64,000 nucleotides of DNA, from contig DYFK01000005.1 of assembly GCA_020725265.1 (NCBI GenBank), forward strand, positions 1-64,000, given 5' to 3'. The first letter of the stretch is position 1; every line of letters begins with the position of its first letter. Shown one piece after another: positions 49,101 through 56,870 of this stretch. Position numbers and translations under genes: made by a program. The notes below the pieces were generated by a model. The model ran no database searches and was not told where the DNA came from. It saw only the letters and a program-made list of their open reading frames with translations. This DNA is from Hydrogenophilus sp. GTDB lineage: Bacteria; Pseudomonadota; Gammaproteobacteria; Burkholderiales; Thiobacillaceae.

Positions 49101-49824
49101 CGGTGTAGTAGTTCGAATTCGAATAAGTATCTTCCGCGCCTCCAATCGACTGGAACCCCGCGCCGCCGTTCCAGCCACTGGTGGCGCTGGCGTCGATGTC
49201 CGCGCCCAGCACATAGTTGCCGGCGAGGTCGCCCTGCATGCCCTGCAAGTCGGTGCCGGTGGTGGAGCCTTCCGCGCCCAGGCTGGTGAGGATGGTGTAG
49301 TTCTTCACCGTGCCGTCGGAGCCGAGTTTGGTGCTGAAGCTGCCGGTGCTGGCGAGATTCACCGGGGCGTTGATGTTGTAGCGGCTGGTGTTGCCCGCTG
49401 CCAGGGCGTTCTGCCCATATTCCAGCGCCAGGCCCGCCGTGCCGCTGCCGTCCAGGACGGCCTGGATATGGATGTCGCCGCCGGCGGACAGGGTCAGGGT
49501 GTTGGCGTTCCAGGTGACCCTGGTGTGGACGGTGAGGGGGTCGCCATCGGTGGCGACCAGGGTGACCGGCCCGTTGGCGAGTTTCGCGGCGATGTCCGCC
49601 GCCGAGACCGTCGAGCCGGCGGCGCTGGGGGTCCACACCTCCGGGTTGCTGCCCGACCAGGCGCCGTTGCTGCTGGCGCCGCTGGTGATGGTGACGTCGT
49701 GAGCGTGGGTGGCGCCGGCCAGCAGGAGGAGCATGGCCGCGATGGCTGCCCGCGTGGACGTGCGTCCCGAACGCGGGGAACGGGCGATGGGATGCGCGAT
49801 GGATACAGCAACGGTCCGGGTCAT
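46183..49824 (-). CDS. Large GLUG-repeat surface protein with IPTL-CTERM sorting signal
   Basis: A 1213-residue exported protein. A long signal peptide (AAIAAMLLLLAGATHAH) is followed by a filamentous-haemagglutinin-like beta region. Many GLUG-type repeats come next (NVGGLLGLGHTATIERSHVTG, YVGGILGRD, QVGGLIGVG and similar). Then an MBG/YDG-like unit (DNVSKPYDGVAYPGG) and a bacterial repeat (TAGAGGSASCTPVTATPGG, HVFTGWSGGCS). The C-terminus IPTLSEWGLALLTLLLAGR plus LARRRG is an IPTL-CTERM anchor. GGAGG precedes ATG 49824. Probably an exosortase-processed adhesin or matrix protein. Confidence 0.88.
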   Translation of the reverse strand: MTRTVAVSIAHPIARSPRSGRTSTRAAIAAMLLLLAGATHAHDVTITSGASSNGAWSGSNPEVWTPSAAGSTVSAADIAAKLANGPVTLVATDGDPLTVHTRVTWNANTLTLSAGGDIHIQAVLDGSGTAGLALEYGQNALAAGNTSRYNINAPVNLASTGSFSTKLGSDGTVKNYTILTSLGAEGSTTGTDLQGMQGDLAGNYVLGADIDASATSGWNGGAGFQSIGGAEDTYSNSNYYTGQFDGLGHVISGLTINRPSQHYIGLFGKATGGARIAHVGLRDVSFVGNTNVGGLLGLGHTATIERSHVTGSVTGADYVGGILGRDVLPVSSVTLRNVWSSADVTGTVPGTGVNSWSGGVAGGLIGMGGRVYDSYATGNVRGGNQVGGLIGVGLASTINNAYFSGTVGIYAGTSIGVGGIMGSWANGSIGAGINNVYWNTDTAGSTGLAQVSSSGTITNLTGLTTAQMRDAANFAGFSFTTTPGGGGWVLVGSDGTLNGSNGTVLPMLASEWSPVIKNTHQLQLMGMSLEGNYTLANNLDASATHGGANDVWLSSSFVPVGTSATRFSGSFDGQNRAIDGLYIFTLAGGLFRDIGSGGSVRDLSITNADVAADYAGAAATLVRNNYGTVSNVFASGTLTGYHTVGGLVWKNFGLIDRCGTDIVIQAVSQGAGLAGWNQGTITNSYALGTVSAWGGIQDIGNINALSNAGLVSQNTGGISTSYASGLVAGGHEVSGLVAHNFPAGTISDSYSTATIIPYKSYGSDNYFGGIAAINEGTVSHVYYAGVWDRMNAAYSLGGSYALITAEDPSHGGTCTGCVGVRKGYYYDYTVSTNEHFLEAQPAAGTLVIGGTPEATALWDKYRHVSVFADAGFDIGTSGGSGAVWRIYEGNTTPLLRTLLTPLTITADNVSKPYDGVAYPGGLSNPSYSVAGAATSGHLFNLASPYSDYVDVGSHDPNIWSDQLGYDIAYVNARLTILPVSSYSVTVTAGAGGSASCTPVTATPGGIVTCAATPDAGHVFTGWSGGCSASFAIAGDMNCAANFQPGFSASLPGGGSATVVLDDGPGCTFASAQFVPLSAIASPPPPALVFSQGVFDFRLDGCATGGTATVKITYPQHFPAGARYWKYGPRPGNPVAHWYVFPGAVIAGDTVTLTLTDGQDGDHDLLANGSIVDPGGPATMQVAIPTLSEWGLALLTLLLAGRVLWSGGLARRRG

Positions 49825-49865
49825 GGACGCCTCCGAATTGTTTACAGGCTGGCGCGTTCCGAGTA

Positions 49866-49907
49866 CGACGGGTGTGTCCGGAGCGCGCGCTCCGGACACA
49901 CCCGTCG
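49866..49907. repeat. 42-bp perfect palindrome upstream of the surface-protein gene
   Basis: Positions 49866-49886 and 49887-49907 are exact reverse complements with no spacer (centre GCGCGC). It lies 41 bases before the surface-protein start and downstream of the luxR-family gene on the same strand. No T-run follows on the minus strand. A terminator, a regulator-binding site or a cruciform are all possible. The rest of the gap 49825-50042 shows no gene. Confidence 0.75.
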
Positions 49908-50042
49908 ATTCCCGGCACGGGAACCCAGGGGGGCGCCGGTTCCCCGGCGGTTCTGGAGGGCGGCCCGAAGCGTGCGGAGCCTATCGGAGCGGGGCCGGCG
50001 GGCCTATCCGCTAATCAGTGGGGGTGGCTCCCCGGACGGGTG

Positions 50043-50822
50043 TCAGCCGCCCCGGTTCAGCCACAGGCTCATGAGGCCCGCCCGGCTGCGCACCCCGAAT
50101 TTGCGGAAGATGGCGATGACGTGCTGGTGCGTGGTCGACGTAGCCAGGCCGAGCTGGTTGGCGATCCCCTTTTCCGATGCCTCGGTGAGCAGCAGATGCA
50201 ATACCTTGCGTTCGGTGGGGGTGAGGGGCGAGGTGGCGATCATGACGCCATGGCTGAGCATGAGCTGGCGGTGAAACCATTTGAGACCCCGCGCGGCGTG
50301 GGCCAGCAGGGCGATCTCGGCATCGTTGAAGGTCCGGTCGGCGTAGAAGCCGAAATGGGATTCCGCGTCCCGGTTGAGTGGAAAGCCGACATAGGCGGCA
50401 TCCTGGGTGCCCACCGAGCCGTAATGGGCCTGAAAAAAGGGCGAATCGAACCAGTCGGGCGGCAGGTCTCGCCGAAACGCGTAGGTGCGGAAATGGCCCA
50501 CCTGGCGCATCGGCAGCAGGAAGGAGGGATCGATTTCGCGGCGGTCCCATTGCTTGAGGATTTCCCTGAACGGCCCTTCATCGGGATGGGGCTCGATGGG
50601 ACGCAGCAATTTCATGGCGCCTACCCGCCAGCCTTGCAGCGGATCGGCCTCGCGCCCTTCGCCGATGCGAATGGCACCGCCCCAGGTGGCGTTGCGGGCG
50701 CCCACCAGCTCGCACAGCCTGGTCATCAGATGGACGGCGGCCTGATCCGATTGGCCGACGTCGAAGTCGGCCAGTTCGTCCCAAAGACGGTGGATATTTT
50801 CCTGCATGGCGAGAGTTTTCAT
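50043..50822 (-). CDS. LuxR-family transcriptional regulator
   Basis: A 259-residue protein with a C-terminal LuxR/GerE helix-turn-helix (TPTERKVLHLLLTEASEKGIANQLGLATSTTHQHVIAIFRKFGV, residues ~200-245). The N-terminal ~190 residues resemble a GAF-like sensory domain (GFPLNRDAESHFGFYADRTFNDAEIALLAHAARGLKWFH). No autoinducer-binding signature is identified. It is the nearest regulator to the surface-protein gene downstream, which it may control (inference). ATG at 50807 is an alternative start. Confidence 0.85.
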   Translation of the reverse strand: MKTLAMQENIHRLWDELADFDVGQSDQAAVHLMTRLCELVGARNATWGGAIRIGEGREADPLQGWRVGAMKLLRPIEPHPDEGPFREILKQWDRREIDPSFLLPMRQVGHFRTYAFRRDLPPDWFDSPFFQAHYGSVGTQDAAYVGFPLNRDAESHFGFYADRTFNDAEIALLAHAARGLKWFHRQLMLSHGVMIATSPLTPTERKVLHLLLTEASEKGIANQLGLATSTTHQHVIAIFRKFGVRSRAGLMSLWLNRGG

Positions 50823-51004
50823 GTTCGTACTGTCCGAGCGATCGGGAAATCCAATGAACCGTCGGCCACGCCTGTCTGGCCGCGCCCCGTCGGCGGGTTC
50901 CCTGGCGCGCTATCGTACCAGTCCCGGTGGCGCCGGCCCTCGAGAGCGCGGCCCGGTGTCGTTCGCGTAGAATGGTGGGCTTTCGCACGTCGACGAACGA
51001 CCCC

Positions 51005-51859
51005 ATGCGCAACACCGCCGTACTGCTGATCGCCTGCCCGGACAAGAAGGGCCTGGTCGCCGCCATCGCCAACTTCCTGCTCCGCCACAACGCCAACATC
51101 CTGCACGCCGACCAGCATCAGGATGGTGCCGCCGGCCTGTTCCTGATGCGCGTGGAATGGGCGCTGGACGGCTTCGACCTGGGTTTGCACAAGTTCGACG
51201 AGGCGTTCGCGCCGATCGCGGCGGAGCACGGCATGACCTGGCGGCTGTCGCTGTCCAGCGTCAAGCCACGCATGGCCATCTTCGTGTCGAAGTTCGATCA
51301 CTGCCTGGCCGACCTGCTCTATCGCCACCATGCCGGCGAGCTGTACTGCGACATTCCGCTGATCCTCAGCAACCATCCGGATACCCACTGGCTGGCGGAG
51401 GCTTACAAGATCCCCTTCCAGCACATTCCGGTGAACAAGGAAAACAAGTCGGAGGCGGAAGCCCAGCAACTGGCCATCCTGGCCGCCCACCATGTCGATT
51501 TCTTCGTGCTGGCGCGCTACATGCAGGTGTTGTCGCCCGATTTCATCAGCCATTACCCCAACCGCATCATCAACATCCACCATTCCTTCCTGCCCGCCTT
51601 CCACGGCGCCAAACCTTACCAGCGCGCGTTCGAACGCGGCGTCAAACTGATCGGCGCCACCAGCCATTACGTCACCGAGGTGCTCGACGACGGTCCGATC
51701 ATCGAGCAGGACGTGACCCGCATCAGCCATCGCGACGATCTGGAGGACCTGGTGCAGAAAGGCGCCGACCTGGAAAAGGTGGTGCTGTCGCGCGCGGTGA
51801 AGTGGCACATCGACAACCGCATCCTGGTCTACGGCAACAAGACCGTGGTATTTGACTAG
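51005..51859 (+). CDS. purU: Formyltetrahydrofolate deformylase
   Basis: Hydrolyses 10-formyl-THF to formate and THF, balancing one-carbon pools. The 284-residue product has an N-terminal ACT domain (AVLLIACPDKKGLVAAIANFLLRHNANILHADQH) and a formyltransferase-type catalytic domain with INIHHSFLPAFHGAKPYQRAF and a DDGPIIEQDV loop. A TAGAAT -10-like element lies at 50968-50973. The 92-base gap to galE holds an inverted short-repeat structure. Confidence 0.96.
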   Translation: MRNTAVLLIACPDKKGLVAAIANFLLRHNANILHADQHQDGAAGLFLMRVEWALDGFDLGLHKFDEAFAPIAAEHGMTWRLSLSSVKPRMAIFVSKFDHCLADLLYRHHAGELYCDIPLILSNHPDTHWLAEAYKIPFQHIPVNKENKSEAEAQQLAILAAHHVDFFVLARYMQVLSPDFISHYPNRIINIHHSFLPAFHGAKPYQRAFERGVKLIGATSHYVTEVLDDGPIIEQDVTRISHRDDLEDLVQKGADLEKVVLSRAVKWHIDNRILVYGNKTVVFD

Positions 51860-51860
51860 C

Positions 51861-51937
51861 CGGTAGCTTGTAGCGGGTAGCTTTTTCAAGGATGCGCGCG
51901 CAGCGCGCGACAAACCGCTACCAGCTACCAGCTGCTC
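51861..51937. repeat. Inverted pair of GGTAGC-type short arrays without an enclosed gene
   Basis: The left array (51861-51882) has GGTAGCTTGTAGCGGGTAGC units. The right array (51916-51937) has the complementary GCTACCAGCTACCAGCTG. About 33 GC-rich bases, themselves partly palindromic, lie between. The layout resembles the inverted arrays around the four-helix genes at guaBA and rml, but no gene is inside. Confidence 0.65.
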
Positions 51938-51951
51938 TCCAAAGGAACGCC

Positions 51952-52971
51952 ATGAAAACCATCCTGATCACTGGCGGCGCCGGCTACATCGGCTCCCATG
52001 CCTGCGTGGCCTTTCTGGAAGCCGGCTATGACATCGTGGTGCTCGACAACCTCAGCAACAGCAGTCCGGAATCACTGAAACGGGTGCGCGAACTGACCGG
52101 CCAGGACTTCCCCTTCATCGAAGGCGACATCCGCGACCGCGCCACGCTCGACCGCCTGTTCCGCGATCACGACATCGACGCCGTGATCCACTTCGCCGGC
52201 CTCAAGGCGGTCGGCGAATCGGTGGAAAAACCGCTGGTCTATTACGACAACAACATCGCCGGCAGCATCACGCTGTTCGAGGCGATGCAGGCGGCGGGCG
52301 TCAAAAGCGTGGTGTTCAGCTCCTCGGCCACGGTCTACGGCGATCCCGCCTCGGTACCGATCCGCGAGGATTTTCCGGTTGGCGGCACCACCAATCCCTA
52401 CGGCACCAGCAAGCTGTTCATCGAGAAGATCCTCCAGGATCTCGCCATCGCCGATCCGTCCTGGTCGATCGCCCTGCTGCGCTATTTCAACCCGGTCGGC
52501 GCGCACAAGAGCGGCCGCATTGGCGAGGATCCGCGCGGCATCCCGAACAACCTGATGCCCTACATCGCCCAGGTGGCGGTGGGCCGGCGCGAACATCTCA
52601 ACGTCTTCGGCGACGATTACCCGACGCCGGACGGCACCGGCGTGCGCGATTACATCCATGTGGTGGATCTGGCCCTGGGCCACGTCAAGGCGGTGGCGAA
52701 GCTCGCCGCCGGCGTCGCCATCTGGAATCTGGGCACCGGCCGCGGCTACAGCGTGATCGAGATGGCGCGCGCCTTCGAGCGCGCCAGCGGCCGGCCGGTG
52801 CCCTACCGAATCGCGCCCCGGCGCGCCGGCGACATCGCCCAATGCTGGGCCGACCCGGCCAAGGCGGAACGTGAACTCGGTTGGAAAGCGGCGCGCGGCC
52901 TCGAGGAGATGTGCGAGGACGCCTGGCGCTGGCAGTCGATGAACCCGAACGGCTACGACGAACCGAACTGA
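51952..52971 (+). CDS. galE: UDP-glucose 4-epimerase
   Basis: Interconverts UDP-glucose and UDP-galactose for polysaccharide synthesis. The 339-residue SDR protein has the NAD motif [28 protein letters not shown] and the catalytic YGTSK, followed by [19 protein letters not shown] and an [13 protein letters not shown] element. Start ATG 51952; the longer frame from 51892 lies over the repeat region. Followed 13 bases later by rmlB. Confidence 0.96.
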   Translation: MKTILITGGAGYIGSHACVAFLEAGYDIVVLDNLSNSSPESLKRVRELTGQDFPFIEGDIRDRATLDRLFRDHDIDAVIHFAGLKAVGESVEKPLVYYDNNIAGSITLFEAMQAAGVKSVVFSSSATVYGDPASVPIREDFPVGGTTNPYGTSKLFIEKILQDLAIADPSWSIALLRYFNPVGAHKSGRIGEDPRGIPNNLMPYIAQVAVGRREHLNVFGDDYPTPDGTGVRDYIHVVDLALGHVKAVAKLAAGVAIWNLGTGRGYSVIEMARAFERASGRPVPYRIAPRRAGDIAQCWADPAKAERELGWKAARGLEEMCEDAWRWQSMNPNGYDEPN

Positions 52972-52984
52972 ACAGGAGTCCTCC

Positions 52985-54058
52985 TTGATCCTCGTCACCG
53001 GCGGCGCCGGCTTCATCGGCGCGAATTTCGTCCTGGACTGGCTGAACGCCCATCGGGAACCGGTCCTCAACCTGGACAAGCTGACCTACGCGGGCAACCT
53101 GGAAAACCTGGCCACGCTCGCCGGCGACGACCGCCATGTCTTCGTCCAGGGCGACATCGGCGACCGCGACCTGGTCGGCCGCCTGCTTGCCGGGCACCGG
53201 CCGCGCGCCATCATCAACTTCGCCGCCGAAAGCCACGTCGACCGCTCCATCCACGGCCCCGAGGATTTCATCCAGACCAACATCGTCGGCACCTTCCATC
53301 TGCTCGAGGAAGCGCGCGGCTACTGGATGAATCTCCCGGAAGCCGAAAAATCCGCCTTCCGCTTCCTGCACGTTTCCACCGACGAGGTCTACGGCTCGCT
53401 CGGCCCGGACGACGCGCCCTTCACCGAGCGGACGCCGTTCGCGCCGAACAGCCCCTACTCCGCTTCCAAGGCCTCGTCCGACCATCTGGTGCGCGCCTAT
53501 CACCACACCTACGGCCTGCCGACGCTGACCACCAACTGTTCCAACAACTACGGGCCCTACCAGTTTCCGGAAAAACTGATCCCGCTGATGATCCTCAACG
53601 CCACCCAGGGCAAGCCGCTGCCGATCTACGGTGACGGCATGAACGTGCGCGACTGGCTGTACGTGACCGACCACTGTTCGGCGATCCGCGCTGTCCTCGA
53701 AAACGGCCGGCTCGGCGAGACCTACAACGTCGGCGGCTGGAATGAAATGCCGAACATCGAGATCGTGAAGATCGTCTGCGCCCTGCTCGACGAACTGCGC
53801 CCCGACCCCGCCGGCCCGCATGAACGCCTGCTCACCTACGTCAAGGACCGCCCCGGCCACGATCGTCGCTACGCCATCGACGCCGGCAAGATCCACCGCG
53901 AATTGGGCTGGAAGCCCGCCGAGACCTTCGACACCGGCATCCGCAAGACCGTGGCCTGGTATCTGGCGCACATGGACTGGGTGGAAAACGTGGCGAGCGG
54001 CGCGTATCGGGAGTGGGTTTCGCGTCAATATGGCGCGAAAGAGGGAAGTGGGGAGTAG
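52985..54058 (+). CDS. rmlB: dTDP-glucose 4,6-dehydratase
   Basis: Second step of dTDP-L-rhamnose synthesis. The 357-residue SDR enzyme has [29 protein letters not shown] and the catalytic [10 protein letters not shown], with [22 protein letters not shown] and [11 protein letters not shown]. The start codon is TTG at 52985, supported by AGGAG six bases upstream and by homology beginning at this point. No ATG fits. The C-terminal residues KEGSGE are encoded in the repeat array that flanks the next gene. Confidence 0.96.
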   Translation: MILVTGGAGFIGANFVLDWLNAHREPVLNLDKLTYAGNLENLATLAGDDRHVFVQGDIGDRDLVGRLLAGHRPRAIINFAAESHVDRSIHGPEDFIQTNIVGTFHLLEEARGYWMNLPEAEKSAFRFLHVSTDEVYGSLGPDDAPFTERTPFAPNSPYSASKASSDHLVRAYHHTYGLPTLTTNCSNNYGPYQFPEKLIPLMILNATQGKPLPIYGDGMNVRDWLYVTDHCSAIRAVLENGRLGETYNVGGWNEMPNIEIVKIVCALLDELRPDPAGPHERLLTYVKDRPGHDRRYAIDAGKIHRELGWKPAETFDTGIRKTVAWYLAHMDWVENVASGAYREWVSRQYGAKEGSGE

Positions 54059-54067
54059 GAAGTGGGA
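54041..54067. repeat. GGAAGTGGGGAGTAGG-type short array, rmlB side
   Basis: Purine-rich units GAGGGAAGTGG, GGAGTAGGAAGTGGG overlap the rmlB stop codon and the GTG start of the four-helix gene. The array is inverted relative to the one at 54416-54447. Confidence 0.65.
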
Positions 54068-54415
54068 AAGGCCCACGAACAGCTGGAGGCGTGGAAGGTT
54101 GGCATGCCCCTGGTAAAGACCATTTACGAGATCACGGCTGTTTCCCCCACTGAAGAACGTAACGGTTTGGCGCAGCAAACGCGGCGGGCGGCAGTCTCCA
54201 TTCCCAGCAACATCCCGGAGGGCGCCGCGCGCCAAGGCGCCAGGGAATACGCGCATTTCATCAGTATCGCGCGTGGCTCATTGGCGGAATTGGACACTCA
54301 ACTGCAAATCGCCAAACTGCTCGGCTATCTTGCACAGGACCACCCCGTCGCGCGGCTAGCCGTTCAGGTCGGCAAGCTGCTCACGGGATTGCACAGGAAA
54401 TGGACGACGCAATGA
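54062..54415 (+). CDS. Four-helix bundle protein (S23/IVP family), second copy
   Basis: A 117-residue paralogue of the protein at 1601-1978. Both share a [17 protein letters not shown]-type motif, [25 protein letters not shown], and an N-terminal [16 protein letters not shown] helix. Start GTG at 54062. The gene lies inside the rml operon between rmlB and rmlA, bracketed by inverted purine/pyrimidine arrays, and its stop overlaps the rmlA ATG (ATGA). Function unknown. Confidence 0.85.
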   Translation: MGKAHEQLEAWKVGMPLVKTIYEITAVSPTEERNGLAQQTRRAAVSIPSNIPEGAARQGAREYAHFISIARGSLAELDTQLQIAKLLGYLAQDHPVARLAVQVGKLLTGLHRKWTTQ

Positions 54416-55323
54416 CCCCACTTCCCACTCCCCATTCCCTCCTACCCAGGAAAGGCATCATCCTGGCCGGCGGCTCCGGCACCCGCCTGTACCCGGCCAC
54501 GCTGGCGGTGTCCAAGCAGCTTCTGCCGATCTACGACAAGCCGATGATCTACCACCCGCTGACCACGCTGATGCTGGCCGGCATCCGCGATGTCCTGATC
54601 ATCTCGACACCGCAGGACACGCCGCGCTTCGAGCAGTTGCTGGGCGATGGCGGGCAGTGGGGCATGAGTCTCTCCTACGCGGTGCAGCCCAGCCCGGACG
54701 GGCTGGCGCAGGCCTTCATCATCGGCGCCGATTTCATTGGCGACGGCCCCTCTGCGCTGGTGCTTGGCGACAACATCTTCTACGGCCACGACATGGCCCA
54801 CGATCTGCATGCCGCCAACTCGCGCGCGACCGGCGCCACCGTGTTCGCCTACCGGGTACAGGATCCGGAACGCTATGGCGTGGTCGAGTTCGACGCCGAC
54901 CGACGCGCCATCAGCCTGGAGGAAAAGCCGGCCCGGCCGAAATCTCATTACGCCGTCACCGGCCTGTATTTCTACGACCGGCGCGTGGTCGACATCGCGC
55001 GCGCGCTCAAGCCCTCGGCGCGCGGCGAACTGGAGATCACCGACGTCAACCGCCAGTATCTGGACTGGGGCGAACTCGACGTCACCATCCTCGGTCGCGG
55101 CCATGCCTGGCTCGACACCGGCACCCACGCCTCGCTGCTGGAGGCTTCGATGTTCATCGAGACCATCGAGAAGCGACAGGGCCTGAAGATCGCCTGCCCG
55201 GAGGAAATCGCCTACCGGCAGGGCTACATCGACGCCGAACAGGTCGCCCGCCTGGCCGAACCGTTGAAGAAGAACGACTATGGCCAGTACCTGCTGGCCA
55301 TGCTCGGCGAACGGGTATTCTGA
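54412..55323 (+). CDS. rmlA: Glucose-1-phosphate thymidylyltransferase
   Basis: First step of dTDP-L-rhamnose synthesis. The 303-residue product has the nucleotidyltransferase signature [37 protein letters not shown], then [11 protein letters not shown] and [20 protein letters not shown]. The first ~12 residues ([12 protein letters not shown]) come from the short-repeat array and have no counterpart in normal RmlA. The ATG at 54412 overlaps the four-helix stop. An in-frame ATG at 54400 is an alternative; none lies closer to the conserved start. Confidence 0.95.
   Translation: MTPLPTPHSLLPRKGIILAGGSGTRLYPATLAVSKQLLPIYDKPMIYHPLTTLMLAGIRDVLIISTPQDTPRFEQLLGDGGQWGMSLSYAVQPSPDGLAQAFIIGADFIGDGPSALVLGDNIFYGHDMAHDLHAANSRATGATVFAYRVQDPERYGVVEFDADRRAISLEEKPARPKSHYAVTGLYFYDRRVVDIARALKPSARGELEITDVNRQYLDWGELDVTILGRGHAWLDTGTHASLLEASMFIETIEKRQGLKIACPEEIAYRQGYIDAEQVARLAEPLKKNDYGQYLLAMLGERVF
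54416..54447. repeat. CCACTTCCCACTCCCC-type short array, rmlA side
   Basis: The pyrimidine-rich complement of the array at 54041-54067 (units CCCACTTCCCACTCCCCATTCC). It lies inside the rmlA frame and encodes residues [10 protein letters not shown] of RmlA. Confidence 0.65.
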
Positions 55324-55325
55324 GC

Positions 55326-55369
55326 CCCCCTCATCCCCGCTCCCTATTCCCTACTCCCCATCCCCCCAG
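55326..55369. repeat. Solitary CTCCCTATTCCCTACTCCCC-type array between rmlA and rmlC
   Basis: Pyrimidine-rich degenerate units fill the 54-base rmlA-rmlC gap. They match the rmlA-side array at 54416-54447 in composition, unit type and orientation. There is no partner array and no enclosed gene. Confidence 0.6.
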
Positions 55370-55377
55370 AGCGCCGC

Positions 55378-55920
55378 ATGAACATCATTGAAACCCCGCT
55401 GCCCGGAGTCCTGTTGATCGAGCCCCAGCTGTTCGGCGATGAACGCGGCTTTTTCATGGAGAGCTGGAACCGGCGCGCATTCGCCAGTCGTGGCCTCGAT
55501 CTCGAATTCGTGCAGGACAACCATTCGCGCTCCGCGCGCGGCGTGCTGCGCGGCCTGCATTACCAGGTCCACGAGCCGCAGGGCAAACTGGTGCGCGTGG
55601 TGTCCGGCGCGGTGTTCGACGTCGCGGTGGATCTGCGCCGATCATCGCCGAATTTCGGTCGCTGGGTCGGTTACGAACTCTCCGCCGACAACAAACGCAT
55701 GCTCTGGGTGCCGCCCGGATTCGGCCACGGCTTCCTGGTTCTCTACGAAACCGCCGATTTCCTCTACAAGACCACGGCCTATTACGCGCCGCAATGGGAT
55801 CGCGGCGTGCGCTGGAACGATCCCGACATCGGCATCGACTGGCCGCTCGACGGCGCGCCGACGCTTTCGGCCAAGGATGAAGCGGCGCCGTGGCTGCGCG
55901 ACGCGGAGGTGTATCCATGA
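55378..55920 (+). CDS. rmlC: dTDP-4-dehydrorhamnose 3,5-epimerase
   Basis: Third step of dTDP-L-rhamnose synthesis. The 180-residue cupin-fold enzyme shows GVLLIEPQLFGDERGFFMESWN, FVQDNHSRSARGVLRGLHYQ (with the catalytic His), KLVRVVSGAVFDVAVDLR, and WVPPGFGHGFLVL. It overlaps rmlD by four bases. Confidence 0.97.
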   Translation: MNIIETPLPGVLLIEPQLFGDERGFFMESWNRRAFASRGLDLEFVQDNHSRSARGVLRGLHYQVHEPQGKLVRVVSGAVFDVAVDLRRSSPNFGRWVGYELSADNKRMLWVPPGFGHGFLVLYETADFLYKTTAYYAPQWDRGVRWNDPDIGIDWPLDGAPTLSAKDEAAPWLRDAEVYP

Positions 55921-56813
55921 ACATCCTGCTCACCGGCGCGCGCGGCCAGCTCGGTTGGGAATTGCGGCGGACGCTGGCCAGCCTGGGCGAGGTGACCGCG
56001 CTCGACTCGCGCGCGCTCGATCTGACCGATGCCGACGCCATCCGCCGCGTGGTTCGCGAACGGGCGCCGCGCGTCATCGTCAACCCGGCCGCGCACACCG
56101 CCGTCGACCGGGCCGAGAGCGAAGCCGATCTGGCCCACGCGGTCAATGCCACCGCCCCGGGCGTGCTCGCCGAAGAGGCGGAGCGGCTGGGCGCGACGCT
56201 GATCCACTATTCCACCGATTACGTGTTCGATGGCTCCGGCGACCGGCCCTGGCGCGAGGACGACGCCAGCGCCCCGCTCAACGTCTACGGCGCCAGCAAG
56301 CTGGCCGGGGAAAGGGCGATCCAGGCCAGCGGTTGCCGGCATCTGATCTTCCGCACCTCCTGGGTGTATGGCGCGCGCGGCGCCAATTTCCTGCTGACCA
56401 TGCGGCGTCTGATGCGCGAACGGCCGGAGTTGAAGGTCGTCGCCGACCAGACCGGCGCGCCGACCTGGTGCCGCGATCTGGCCGAGGCAAGCGCGCTGGC
56501 GCTCGCCCAGATCGTCTCGCCGGCGCGCGGCGCCGACAAACCCGGACCCTGGGGCGTCTATCACATGACCAACGCCGGTGAGACCACCTGGCATGGTTTC
56601 GCCGAGGCGATCCTGGCGCTCGATCCGCCGAACCCCCGGCCCCGGCTGCTGCCGATACCAAGCAGCGAATACCCGACGCCGGCGCGTCGGCCGCGCAATT
56701 CCCGGCTGGACAACGGCAAGCTGGCGCGCGTGTTCGGCCTCCGCCTGCCGGACTGGCGCGCGTCGCTGGCGCGTTGCCTGGACGTCGACGGAACGCCGGC
56801 GGACCTGCCTTGA
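55917..56813 (+). CDS. rmlD: dTDP-4-dehydrorhamnose reductase
   Basis: Final step of dTDP-L-rhamnose synthesis, NAD(P)H-dependent. The 298-residue SDR protein has MNILLTGARGQLGWELRR, VNPAAHTAVDRAE, YSTDYVFDG and the catalytic YGASKLAGE, then a FRTSWVYGARGANFLLTM element. Start ATG 55917 overlaps the rmlC stop. Confidence 0.97.
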   Translation: MNILLTGARGQLGWELRRTLASLGEVTALDSRALDLTDADAIRRVVRERAPRVIVNPAAHTAVDRAESEADLAHAVNATAPGVLAEEAERLGATLIHYSTDYVFDGSGDRPWREDDASAPLNVYGASKLAGERAIQASGCRHLIFRTSWVYGARGANFLLTMRRLMRERPELKVVADQTGAPTWCRDLAEASALALAQIVSPARGADKPGPWGVYHMTNAGETTWHGFAEAILALDPPNPRPRLLPIPSSEYPTPARRPRNSRLDNGKLARVFGLRLPDWRASLARCLDVDGTPADLP

Positions 56814-56870
56814 GCATCCTTGGCCGATAGACTCTAAGATCACGCCACCAACGCCCACGCCCTTCCGACC

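Noticed and set aside
46183-49824. CRISPR-like periodicity in the surface-protein gene
   Set aside because: The repeats are degenerate protein-coding GLUG units, not identical DNA repeats with spacers.
48190-50274. 694-codon plus-strand frame opposite the surface-protein and luxR genes
   Set aside because: Runs across two real minus-strand genes and the palindrome; composition is typical of a GC-skewed shadow.
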